Part shown: positions 48,390 to 59,627 of the stretch, one piece after another
How positions within the stretch are numbered: the stretch's first letter is position 1
Layout of the letters: each line of letters opens with the position of its first letter
Source of the DNA: Lateolabrax maculatus
Lineage: Eukaryota > Chordata > Actinopteri > Acropomatiformes > Lateolabracidae
Length of the DNA: 64,000 nt
NCBI GenBank assembly: GCA_031216445.1
Contig: CM062212.1
Location: 2,701,501-2,765,500, forward strand
Direction: 5' to 3'
Program-made: the position numbers and the translations under genes
Notes under the pieces: generated by a model
Database searches by the model: none
Told to the model about the DNA's origin: nothing
Seen by the model: only the letters and a program-made list of their open reading frames with translations

Positions 48390-49250
48390 AAACTATAGAT
48401 ATCCCAAATAAATGTGCTGACCTTAAGCTAATTACAGGTCAAATGCACCTTTTAAATGTGATGAACTGCACACTGCCCTCAAACTATATTATTTCCTTCC
48501 CTTTGGTCACTTTGAAGGTTTACTATCTTTACTATTACTTCACTAGCTTTACTGTCAAAGTAAAAGTACCTCAATGATAAAACCGGTGTTAACTGATGGG
48601 ATGGGGGGGGGGGGGGGGGGGGGGGGGCATACACCTTTGGATGATGTAAAAAACGAGTGAACGTCAACTTCCTTTCAATCTCAATCTTACCATTTGTGTA
48701 CAACTAAAATATGGTAAGAAATGCATTCCCTCTTCTCACCTGGGTGCTTCCAGATCAAAATGGTGGCATTTTAAAATTTTTTTTTCATTTTGTTTTGTTA
48801 GAGCAGTGGTCTACCAACAAGCAGTGAGCATGTACGGCCTGCAGTGCGTGGTGTTCTTTTGAAAATCACCAAATTAAGGACAAGGCATTTGTTGACTCAA
48901 AAGGAGCTTCCTGGCTTATGATTTTCACTCTGAGAACTGCTACACTGTAACCAGTCAACCAACCAATCAGTGAATTATTATTATTATTTTTTAATAAGGT
49001 TCGAAAGAGAAGAATCAAATTTCATGGCCTATTAAAACAGTATTTACATCCAATACACCTCCTAACATATAAATAGACTAATAAATGAATGTCTAGAGAA
49101 ATGGGAATGTAAACATGTGACATTTTTTGGGGAACGAAAGTTTATTGGATGTCAGATGACTTTGATTTAATTTGAATTACACAATGTTTAATTATGATTG
49201 GATTGAAAGGTCTGACATGTTAGACCCGATAGGTTTGATAGGACACGACA
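48390..49250. repeat. Left arm of a second, overlapping inverted duplication (partner about 51530-52120)
   Basis: CTTCCCTTTGGTCACTTTGA, CACCTTTGGATGATGTAAAA and TCTTCTCACCTGGGTGCTTC here recur as reverse complements at 51790-52060, and ATTATGATTGGATTGAAAGG near 49192 recurs inverted near 51570. This arm contains a run of 25 G (48603-48627). Confidence 0.78.
48603..48627. repeat. Poly-G tract of 25 bases
   Basis: An uninterrupted G run; the inverted partner arm has only short C runs at about 51907-51920. Confidence 0.95.
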
Positions 49251-49406
49251 GGTCATTGTCTGGGTCATGACAAATGCTATGTTGACCAGCAGTCATTACT
49301 AAGATAAAATCATTATTTAAGGAAAAAACAAAGACACAAATCTATTAACAAATTATATTTTATTTTTCTGTTCGATTTAGCTACGCTGATAAATCTTTAC
49401 CTGCAG

Positions 49407-50311
49407 GAATCTGGGATTATGAACAGCCACTTCCACAATGAAAACCTGATGACATCAGTTATGAATCTGTTTTCTGCCGGCACAGAGACAACAGCAACTA
49501 CACTGAGATGGGGACTTCTGTTCATGGCCAAGTATCCAAAAATACAAGGTAAGGATTTCAAGATATCCCCAATTTTCACAGAAAAACATAAAGTCAAAGC
49601 CACATTATGTGCAAAAATGGTCTTTATTAAAACAAAAGCATTTCATCTTCCAGACCAGGTCCAGGAGGAGCTGAGCAGGGTGAAGGGAGGTCATCAAGTG
49701 CAGTTTGTGGACAGGAGGTACCTGCCCTTCACCAACGCCGTCATCCATGAGACACAGGATCTGTGATTGCCGGCCGTCTACTGCCCCCATGTTCCTGCTC
49801 CACACTCACTGCTGCAGTTGGTATTATTATTAGTCTGATTTGTTGCCTCTCCTCCTGTTCTGTCTCCCCTCTCCCCCTCTCTCCTCCCCTTTCAACCCAA
49901 CTGGGTCGATGCAGATGGCCGCCCACCCAGAGCCTGGTTCTGCTCGAGGTTTCTACCTGTTAAAAGGGAGTTTTTCCTTCCACTGCTGCTTATGGTGGGA
50001 ACTGTTGGGTCTTGACTTGACCTGGCACAGAGACGGGCCAGCATCGCCCCAATAGCCTTTCCTCACAAAACGAGCCAAGATGTAACCTTCCAGGGTCACT
50101 TCATTAAGAAGGTCCGCCTGAATAAAACAGCTACTATGCCCGCCATATTCATCTTCATGCAATGCACGCAGGTAGGTGATCTGAAGCTTTTTCCTTTGTT
50201 CACTCTTGCAGGTAGCAGAGTTTGTCCTGGAGAGAGATTGAGATTGGCTCCGGTGGAGCTCTTCCCCTTTTTCAGCACCTTACCTCATAAACTGTGTGCT
50301 GGCATGAAAAC
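49407..50311 (+). pseudogene. Inverted CYP2K gene 2 copy (exons 6, 7 and part of 9) broken by a LINE insertion
   Basis: Exon 6 (49407-49548) is intact and encodes the same residues as gene 2, with its splice sites. Exon 7 starts at 49654 but is interrupted at about 49757 by a repeat and resumes at about 50032, ending in the normal GTCCGCC donor at 50120. Exon 8 is absent. Exon 9 is a short remnant (about 50215-50311) with a large internal deletion. Exons 1-5 are not present in this orientation. It is the right arm of the inverted duplication and cannot encode a P450. Confidence 0.85.
49758..50031 (+). mobile_element. LINE 3'-end insertion in the CYP2K pseudogene exon 7
   Basis: The insert carries CAGATGGCCGCCCACCCAGA, GCCTGGTTCTGCTCGAGG and TTAAAAGGGAGTTTTTCC, recognised as the conserved 3' region of an abundant fish non-LTR family. 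CACAG flanks both sides (before 49758 and at about 50026-50031), a likely short target duplication, because uninterrupted gene 2 has one such copy here. Confidence 0.72.
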
Positions 50312-51096
50312 TTAAAAAGTAGTTCAACAGTAGGGTTATGTTCAGATTCAATGATGTAATTAAGAAAATGTGTTTTGAATTGCTGCTTTAGAAGGGCTCA
50401 TGTCCCAGAAGTGGACATTCTTCAGTGGCTACTTGTCATGTCTGCAGAGCAGAGTCATCTTGAAACTATTACAAATAATGGCTTTCTTGAAACTTGAAAT
50501 GCAAAATAAAAATGTATTATTTTGATGTCCACAATAAACTTGGAGGTGCTGACCTCATCCCAACTGCTCCTAAATGTTTTTGTGAAACATGTTTCAGGAG
50601 AAAAATAATTGCTGGTGGTTTATGTCCACTGCAGTGTCTTTTCCAGTCCATGAAGTATTATTGTACCTCTTTTTACTGCACAGAAGTTATGAGAAAGTAG
50701 TCATAGTTAATGGGTATACAGAGCAATGGACTTTAACTTAGTTAACATGTCCTGTCTTGTGTCACTTTGACCTATTCATAGCTAAAAGAACTAAAACAAT
50801 ATTATGCATTAGGAGCAACAAGTGTATAACAAATTAAATGCATTGACAGTGAATGTCATGATAAGTTCAGCATGAACATTTAGAAACTTTGCAGATACAT
50901 TATAAACGCTTCCTCATCATGTTGATAAAAATGTTTGTCTTGCTTTAACCAGTAGCCTGTATACCATCAAGTGAGCATCTTTTATAGGACAATAAGGCAT
51001 ATTGCTTTATTTCCACTAGATACCCACATATCATGTTAGTGTCCCGTGACGCTTGGGATCTGAAAGGTGTGCAACACCAAATACTCAACATTTGAA

Positions 51097-51099
<3 letters not shown>

Positions 51100-51142
<43 letters not shown>
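51100..51142. repeat. (TA)n microsatellite near the axis of a small inverted repeat
   Basis: About 20 TA units. The adjoining segments 50625-50745 and 51281-51450 are rough reverse complements of one another, so this tract sits between two arms. Confidence 0.85.
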
Positions 51143-51144
<2 letters not shown>

Positions 51145-51529
51145 TCAAAGTCCAGACCCAGGTTTACTGAGGCAACATAACACTAAAACTTCCCGGCACC
51201 AGTTTGGTTATAAAAACAAATCCCTTCAAGTGAATGAAAGCACATCAGATATCAGATATGTGGGATTATCACATTGAAGTTTTTTAATGTTTAACCAAAA
51301 CCAAATTCTGTCCCTTAAAGTTAAAGTCCATTGCTTTGTATACACATTAACTGTGATTACCTTTCCACAACTTTTATGCACTAAGAAGAGGTAGAACTTC
51401 ATGGGCTGGAAAAAACACTGCCAGTTGGGATTACGTGAGCACCTCCAAGTTTGATGCTGTGGTACTTCAGGGGGAAAGACGGTTGCTGCCAAGACAGCAA
51501 AACATTTGTCCCGCCACTTTCAGGTGTTA

Positions 51530-52120
51530 TAATGTTCAAACCTATCGGGTCAGACCTTTCAATCCAATCATAATCAAACATTGTGTAATTCAAATGAAAA
51601 CAAACTCATCTGACATCCAATAAAATTTGATTGTGTCCCAAAAAAATCATTAAAATGTTTACACTCCCATTCTTCCAGATGAAGCTGTTATCATTAATTA
51701 GTCTATTTGTATGTTAGGAGGCATATTGGATGTAAAGATGTTGGTGGACCACTGCACTAACCAAACAAAACAAAAACAAAAACTGCTACCATTTTGATCT
51801 GGAAGCACCCAGGTGAGAAGAGGGAATGCATTTCTTACCATATTTTACAACTAAAATATGGAAGTTGATGTTCAATCGTTTTTTACATCATCCAAAGGTG
51901 TATGCCCCCTCCCCCCCATCCCATCAGTTAACACCTTTTTTATCATTGAGGTAGTTTTACTTTGACAGTAAAGCTAGTGAAGTAATAGTAAATATAGTAA
52001 TCCTTCAAAGTGACCAAAGGGAAGGAAATAATATAGTTTGAGGTCAGTATGCAGTTCATTACATTTAAAAGGAGCATTGGACCTGTAATTAGCTTTAGGT
52101 CAGCAAATTTATTTGGGATA
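51530..52120. repeat. Right arm of the second inverted duplication
   Basis: Reverse complement of about 48390-49250 with indels. It ends in the 3' flank of CYP2K gene 3. A minus-strand AATAAA at 52492-52497 lies 115 bases past the gene 3 stop. Apart from this, 52121-52611 shows nothing recognisable. Confidence 0.75.
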
Positions 52121-52611
52121 TCTCAAGTTCAGTGGTTATTGGAACATTGAAAGGGAAAAGAGATGAAGAGAGGTGGATTAGAAACTTTAAATTACTTATT
52201 AATACTTTTTGTTGTGAAGGAAGTCCATCCAATGTTTTGATACAGAGAGCAATGAGATGATTGTTAAATTGGAGATAAACAGGGTTTAGCTGCTGAATTA
52301 ATGATGGTGCAGCCTGACAATACTGTCTACTGTCAAGCCAAATTCTGAAATGTTTAAGGCTCAGCCAAAGTGATAAGGATACCATTTAATTTGTTAATGG
52401 CAGGACAAATAAAGACACCAGTGGATCTGGGAATACTTGTATTTACAACATGGTTATGATAAAGAAGTGATAACTGGAAGTCAAACTTTAGTTTATTACA
52501 TCATTGATATTGAACATATTCACTGCTGTTGCGCTACATGGAATCTACTCTTGAATATAACAAAGTTGAAGTCATGAAAGTGGGCCAAGCAGCATTTTCA
52601 AGCCCTACTGC

Positions 52612-55600
52612 TCACATACAGGAGACAGCGCACAGTTTATGGTGTGAAGGGTTGAGGACGAAGCCCACACGTGGAGTCAGGTCCAGTTCATCCTCTGAAA
52701 CTCCAGGTGGAGGAGAGAAACGAAAGCGCTGCAGCAGGGTGGTGAAGAAGATGAAGAGCTCCATCCTGGCCAGACTCTCTCCCAGACAAATCCTGCGACC
52801 TGTGAGAGAGAGCAAACGAAAATGTTCATGTAGTCTGCATGTAAGTGAACACAGAAAAAGTGATGGCTAAATTCACCAACCTGCAGAAAAAGGCATGAAG
52901 GCTTCTCGCTTGACAAACTTTCCATCTTTGTCCAGAAAGTGAGCAGGATAAAAGGTGTGTGGGCTCTCCCACTCACTCTCATCGTACAGGACAGATGTCA
53001 GGAGAGGATATACTGTGGTTCCCTGTGGACAATACAGTAATTGAAAAGCTTAATCTATGCCAAGCAACAGTATTCTTTTCAAACTTTTCAAACAAAATGT
53101 TTCATGGAGCACAGACATTTATTTTTACATTCTGAATTTTGTATCCTGAAGATGTAGATGTGTATGGAGGACCAAACAGGATTTTATTAGAAAACGATAA
53201 AAATTAGAAATAAATAATGACTCAATGTATAAAGAAAAAAAAAACAGATAAATAAATGAAAATAGTTAAAGTGGTTTTCAGAACCACATGGGGCTGGACA
53301 GCTCGACCTCTGTGTAATTAGATCATTATAAAAGATTAAATGCACACAGTGTCAAAATGGTGCAGTTTATCAAGATTCAAGTTCAAGTGTGAAAAGACAT
53401 CAATACTTTAATATCTGCCTGTAGAGACCTGATGTCCACTCATTCTAACTGAATCAAAATTTAATAAAGAAGCAGAAACAATTTAGATAAGAATCTAAAC
53501 ATGTTTTGGAAAAATTAATTTTTCCAAGTCATGTTGGGTCCTCCATACAGGGTGTTTTATTTAGTCTGACCTTCTTAATGTTGTGACCCTGGAAAGTGAT
53601 GTCTTGGCTCATTTTGTGAGGCAGTGACATGGGGACGATGTTGGCCAGTCTCTGTGTTTCATGGATGACGGCGTCGGTGAAGGGCAGGTTCTTCCTGTCC
53701 TCGAGCTGCACCTGACGACTTCCTATCACGCTGCTCAGCTCCTCCCGGACCTGGTCTGGGAGAGGAAACATTTGAATTTTTATTTTTCATGAAGAGGATT
53801 TATGTGTTAGTAAAGCACATATTTTTGCTCGGACTGTTGGGGGCATCTTACGCTCCTTACCCTGTATTTTTGGATACTTGGCCATGAACAGAAGTCCCCA
53901 CCTCAGTGTAGTTGCTGTTGTGTCAGTGCCAGCAGCAAAGAGATTAATAACCGTTACCATCAGGTTTTCATTGTGGAAGTGACTGCTGGTAATACCCGAT
54001 TCCTGCAGGTAAATATGAATCAGTGCAGTTGCATTACATTACTTTCAATGACTCGTTGAGAATCACTGAGGTTTTTTTTTTTTTTTTTCTAAGTAGTAGT
54101 GGAGTGGGTTGCATTCCCTGTTACTGATAATTGTACTGTAGTACTGTAATGGAACGAGAGGACGTGATCCCTCACTGGCTTCCCACCATGCCCCCAGCAA
54201 CAGTCCTGTGTGGCAGTTTAAGCGAAGTGGCCACAGTCATAATTCAAGGTCATGGCACAAAAAATAGTTTTTTTCCCCAAACACAATGATTAAAAAAAGA
54301 AACAAGCTCCACAAACACTCTTATTTCACAATTCAAGCCATTGTGTCCAGTAAAAGTTCAAGCTTTGAAGAGACTCATCAGAAAATGATGCAAATCCTGT
54401 GTGCAGGGAGTCAGCTACAATGTGAAGGGGGGTGGGGGTCTGTAACATGGTATATACTTCTCTAAACACATCCAGACTGTCCATGCTTTCTTTGGATTTC
54501 TTAGTTTGAAGCTGTGCACCACATCACACTCACACATGGTAATCAAGAGTGGGACTCTAATGTCTACATGTCAGTTCAAACATAATTTGTTCAATCTTAA
54601 TTTTTGTTTAATCGGAATAGCAATGAGCATAATAGCAATTTTGATAGGTGATGATATGCTTCCCAACCTCCAGATTTTGCTTTCGGACCAGAAAGGCGTC
54701 CACAAAGCCTCTGCACATCTGTGGATTGAGGGTCTCCTTCAAACGACTGAACAGCTGAAAGTTCTGTTTTCTATTGGCAGCAGACAATTTCTGTACTTCC
54801 TTCTTGTCAGCAAACCATTTACCGATCCATGGGAACATGTTATAGATCTGTTAAAAAAAGATATAAACATAAACATAAAGTCAGGTACGTGAAACTTGAA
54901 ATTATTTTGTGTATTAATTGCCACATCTTTTGTATTATATATATGAAATTATATTATGACAATGCTGAAAGTGTAAGCTTAATAAGCATATTATATGATA
55001 CCTGTATTGACGGGGAGCCCACAAGTTGAATGTTTCTGTTCGTTCGATCCACCAGAGATGTAAACTCTGGGTCATCGTATTCAAATCTGCTGCCATAGAC
55101 CATGGAGCAGATAATATTAGAGACGGCATAGTTCATTGGTTGGGTCGGATCAAAAGCTTCTCCTGCAACAAGGGAAACAGGAACATTTTAGTTTTTAAAA
55201 TATATTGATATGTTGTTAATAATGTGGTTGGTTATAATGAGACAAGTACCTTTAAATTTCTCAAACACTTCAGTGAGGTGGTCACATTCGTCAATGATTT
55301 TGTCCTCACAAGCCTTCTTGCCCATCCCAAAGTCTCTCAGGTTCGTCAAGGCAAACCGCCTCATCTCTTTCCATGAATCTCCATTGGACCATAAAACGCC
55401 TGAGAGGTATTTTAACAAAATATGTTAACAAAATAGCTGATTATGGATAAAGGCTGTGAACATGAAAAAGAAAAATAATTTTTTTGTCTTTCCTTACCAT
55501 GTCCTTGACTATGTTCATCCATGATTTGCATCGGATCTCTGTCTCCAAACTCTTCAGCATGATTGACAAGTGCTTCCTTCACCGTCTTGTATCCTGCCAG

Positions 55601-55969
55601 GACCACCACTTTCTTGTGTCCAAAATAGACGGTGAACACTGATCCATATTTCTTGGAAAGCTAAGAATAGGGGCACAAAGTCATGACATTTTCTTACATA
55701 AGAAACGATCGCAAGCAGAAACAACAAACTGCAAGAAATCGACTCTTACGGCGCTGCCTCACCTGCAGTAATGTGTTGTAGGGTCTCTTGAGGTCCAGCT
55801 GCAGCAGGTTCCCGAGTATGGGAAGTGGTTTTGGTCCTGGAGGCTCATTCCCGTCCTCCTGGGAGCTGAAGCTAAAAGAGGAGATGAGGTAGAGGAGCAG
55901 CAGGACCGCCAGAGCCCCTAACAGAGAGACAGAACTGGAGGACTGGAGAAAAACATCCAATATTCCCAT
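52612..55969 (-). CDS. CYP2K: CYP2K-like cytochrome P450, gene 3, complete (505 aa)
   Basis: Nine exons: 55969-55763, 55660-55498, 55399-55250, 55162-55002, 54847-54668, 54002-53861, 53755-53571, 53022-52881, 52799-52612, with the same sizes and phases as gene 1. Exon 1 gives the anchor (SVSLLGALAVLLLLYLISSF) and PPGPKPLPILGN. Then follow WKEMRR, the I-helix AAGTDTTA, ETQR and the haem loop FSAGRRICLG with the axial Cys. Of the three intact genes this one looks closest to the CYP2K1-type sequence as I recall it. A TATA box lies 78 bases upstream of the ATG. Expected to be an ER monooxygenase; substrate unknown. No defects seen. Confidence 0.93.
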
Positions 55970-56046
55970 GACTTTATAATGTGTGTGTACTGATAAACTA
56001 AGTTTCCCGGGCTTTGGCTTTGTGAGTGTGTTGGTAAGGAGGGATT

Positions 56047-56055
56047 CCTTTTATA
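56047..56055 (-). promoter_or_regulatory. TATA box (TATAAAAGG) of CYP2K gene 3
   Basis: On the minus strand TATAAAAGG lies 78-86 bases before the start codon, leaving a 5' UTR of roughly 50 bases. A few bases further upstream is GTCCCCGCCTTTGGACAGG, containing a CTTTGGAC half-site of the kind bound by HNF4 in liver P450 promoters (inference). Confidence 0.55.
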
Positions 56056-56099
56056 GCTCCCGCTGAGGGAAACAGACCTGTCCAAAGGCGGGGACTAAG

Positions 56100-57860
56100 T
56101 ATGGAAAAGTTCACCGCTGTTGTTATCACCACCTTTCAGAAGTGCTTTGTTTGGAGTTCAGCGAAGGTAAGTCTGCACTTCTGTTATCTTAAAATGCCAT
56201 ATCTTAATGTTGATCATGTGTTCAGAAAGGGAGAGTGAGTCTGTACAGAGGTTGAAGGGATCCATTAGGTTAAACGTCACCTGGACAGGTAACTCTGACC
56301 CTGTTATATTAGCTGATGCTTGCTTCAGCATTTTCTGAGAACTGTGGATTAGTCAGTTGGCTTGAAAAGAAATGTCATAAATTTTAATAAATATATATTT
56401 GCTGCTCCCGAACATTGTCTGGTTGTCTTACAGTGGTCAAATTTCCCCAAGTACATTTATTCAAGTACTGTACTTAATTACAAATTTGAGGTCCTTGTAT
56501 TTTAATAAAATCTTTTCTTTTCATGACGCTTTCTGCTTATACTCTATACATTTAAGAGTAAAGTATTGTACTTTTTACTCCATTGCATTTATCTGACAGC
56601 TTTAGTTACTTCACATATAGCTACGATTTTTACACACAAAACAAATGAAGAATTTATCAAATTCAATACCAAACATGACTACTGCTGAAACAATTCAATT
56701 CAAAATCAATTAGTCAATTGACAGAAAATTATTTGTCAACCATTTTGATCATCGTTTAAGTCAGTTTTGTAGTTCCAGCTTCTGAAATGTAAAGATTTGC
56801 TGCATTTTCTTTTAATTATTGTAATGTATTTTTAATAATGTTGAAGTTTGGACTGTTGGTTGGACAAAACTAACATTTTGAAGGTGATTTTCATTTTTCT
56901 GACCAGAGTACTTTATTTTTATTACTTTAACCATATTTTCCTGATTATACTTACACACTTTTACTTAAGTAACATTTTCAATGCAGGACTTTTACTTGTA
57001 ACAGAATATTTTCACAGTGTGGTAGGTGTGGTAGGTAAAGGATCAAAATACTTCCTCCACCCCCGTCTTAAAGTCCCATGTTTGCCCTTTAAAACGTAAT
57101 GTAACTGAGCTCAACCTCAATTAACCTCTGAATATGTGGTAAAAATGGGCTTTAAATAACTGTAGTTCAGTTTATGGAATGCTTAGTCCATTCACTAAGC
57201 ATATAATAAGTTATTCTTTAAATTAATCCAAGATTTGTGAATTCTCTGAGTCTGCATAATGTTTTAAAATGAACATCTTGATGTGCAGGAACCTGAACAC
57301 TCACTAACACAATGGAAAGCTTTTAGTAACAGTTACCATCCTGCTCACTGCTATTATGATGTTAATATGACAGAACCGAAACTGAGATGAGGACTTGTGG
57401 TTCACACACACACACACACACACACTTCATGTACATTCACACACAATCTTAGATTTATCCTTTACCTAGATACAATAAACCCTGGTAGATTATAAACTTT
57501 ACTGCTTCAAATAATACCTTACCTTACATCGTGTGGAAAAAGCCTTTCACTTAATACAAACCAAGTTATTCTTTTGGGGGCAAAGATCATCACAATAAAG
57601 GTTTTAACTTTGTTCTCTGTCACCTTTCATCCAGAATTATCTTTGATGCTCCTTTTTTCACAAAACCAAGTTAATGAGTTTTATATATTTTGAAATCTAC
57701 AGGCCACTTCTGTCCAGCCCATCAAGGACATTTTCTCACACAGCTTGTCTATCTAGGAAAGGTTAGTCATGCCTATTCCTGCTGTTAAGTGAACTTAGGT
57801 ATCACTTATTTTTAGTTTTGCTTGCAGGTGACGTGAAGCTTTTCATTTGCTCATTCACAC
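56100..57860. other. AT-rich intergenic region with a (CA)n tract
   Basis: No gene was recognised. A CA microsatellite lies at 57401-57424. Confidence 0.6.
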
Positions 57861-57863
57861 AGG

Positions 57864-57915
57864 TCACAGGATTTGTCTCGGGTGAAGTCTGGCCAGGATG
57901 GAGCTCTCTGTTGGA
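57864..57915 (+). pseudogene. CYP2K exon 9 relic
   Basis: CACAG-GTCACAGGATTTGTCT matches the exon 9 acceptor and GHRICLG haem-loop codons, then GGCCAGGATGGAGCTCT matches LARMEL after a local change that shifts the frame. No other exon is nearby. Orientation is opposite to the intact genes. Confidence 0.65.
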
Positions 57916-58294
57916 GAAAAACAGAGAAAAAAAGAGGACCAAGGAAACAGATGCAGGGCTAAAACGCCAAACAAAATCAGGGTTTTGACAAAACCAGCAA
58001 ATGTTTAACCAACTATGGCTGTAGATTTAGTGAATACTGGACCAAAGTCAGAAGGCAGGATTGACTATGATCCTACTGAAGCATAATGCAGGATTTCTGA
58101 TTCATCTCTGTGACATAACCTGTAAAGAAGCACAATCCATTGAATAAATAAGTGACTTATTTTTGTTGCAATGGAAACTTGGTTTATGATAAATATACTT
58201 TTACAAAGACAGTAGTGACACTTCTTGTGATGCTACCTGTTGTTACTGATTTTTGCAACAACTGGTCAATATGTAGTGAATGACCTTTTAACTC

Positions 58295-58570
58295 CACACT
58301 GAACCACAGCTTCCTCCCCTGCTGCTGTATTTTTAGAAAATCTTAGTAACACTTTATTGTGTGGATCCTATAAAGTCCTAATAACCCCCAAAAAGGAACC
58401 AATAGCTGTAAATTCTTAAAGCGGTTCCTGGATTAGCCTGCATCAGTGCAATATGTCTCTCTGTGAAACAATAAATTACAGGCAGGGAACTTTCAACAAC
58501 AGGGAAGGACGTAACACATTACTCATCACAGAAAGTATACAGTAAGTAACAGCTGAGAAGGGACAGAAAA
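58295..58570 (+). repeat. Decayed copy of the receptor C 5' flank
   Basis: CCACAGCTTCCTCCCCTGCTG with TTTTTAGAAAATCTT, and later ACACATTACTCATCACAG, parallel 59240-59280 and about 59518-59535 in the true receptor C flank. No signal exon follows, so it is probably the remains of a former tandem copy. Confidence 0.6.
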
Positions 58571-59508
58571 ATGACTCAAGCACGATGGTGAGTCCACATG
58601 GACTAAAATAGATATGCAACATGTATAAGTCGAGCAATTCCCTTCAACCACAACTCCAAGTGAAGTTCAGTCCAACATGAGCTCTTGTTTGGCAGCGGTT
58701 CTTTAAAACCAACTCAACTGTGGTGGTGCTCATTCAGGACAGCAGAGTAACCACACCTGATTGGTCTGTGGTGCTGAGACTAACCTGTCAGAAGGCCTGT
58801 TGTGCCCTCTGCTGGCTGGAGTGAGACATTTAACATGTTTGCAGCAGAATTGTGAGAGTGTTTTTGTCCCTAATCACAGACTCAAAACTTCCTCCGTGCA
58901 CAGAAAGTGAGAGAGCTGTGTTTTCAAAATCATCATATGAAGTCATGAGTACAAACCAAAAAGACTTTACAACTGTTACACCCCAGTGGAATGGATGTGT
59001 GTTGTGGTTTTGGGTTGGTAGTTGGGTAGTAGAGACTTTCATTCTCAAGTCCAACAACTCAGAGTCAGTTCTCAGTCTATGAATGTCCCTGCTGTCAAAG
59101 AATATACACATGTTTGACCCGAAGTTTCTCTTGTTTAACTCTGACCGAAGGAGGAGGAGTTTGGTCAGTTTCCTTCCACATCTGTGGTGCCGGGAACTCG
59201 TCTGAAAACACATCAGTGGCTCTTTTATCACCACACCGAGCCACAGCTTCCTCCTCGGCTGCTGTTTTTTTTAGAAAATCTTTTCTTCTCTACTCCTCAG
59301 CACGTCATCCAGTTTCACAAGATGCTGCTGTGACATCTGACCTCTTTACTGTTGGTTGCTTCTCAGATTATAATTGCTGATGAGTTACTAATCTACTCAC
59401 TGTAAATCCCTTCGGGTGACAGAGTTAACTAAATGAAAAAAAGCTGATATGCTCCACCTACATACATTCAGCAACTCACTAAAGAGACTAACAGTACACA
59501 GACACAAT

Positions 59509-59516
59509 GAGGAAGT
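59509..59516 (+). promoter_or_regulatory. PU.1/ETS-like box upstream of receptor C
   Basis: GAGGAAGT, followed by a second ETS-type core (CAGGAAGT at about 59534), lies about 110 bases before the receptor C start. No TATA box was seen. Role inferred. Confidence 0.3.
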
Positions 59517-59627
59517 GACACATTACTGATCACAGGAAGTCGATTCTTCATTTCTTCATTTCTTAAGTGACTCGGACAGTTAATAGTGGAGAACAAGAGC
59601 GAGAGAAAAGAGACACAGAGAATAATA

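Noticed and set aside
58852..59234. Open frames on both strands before receptor C
   Set aside because: No Ig, signal or membrane pattern; they lie in the flank duplicated at 58.3 kb and look like chance frames.
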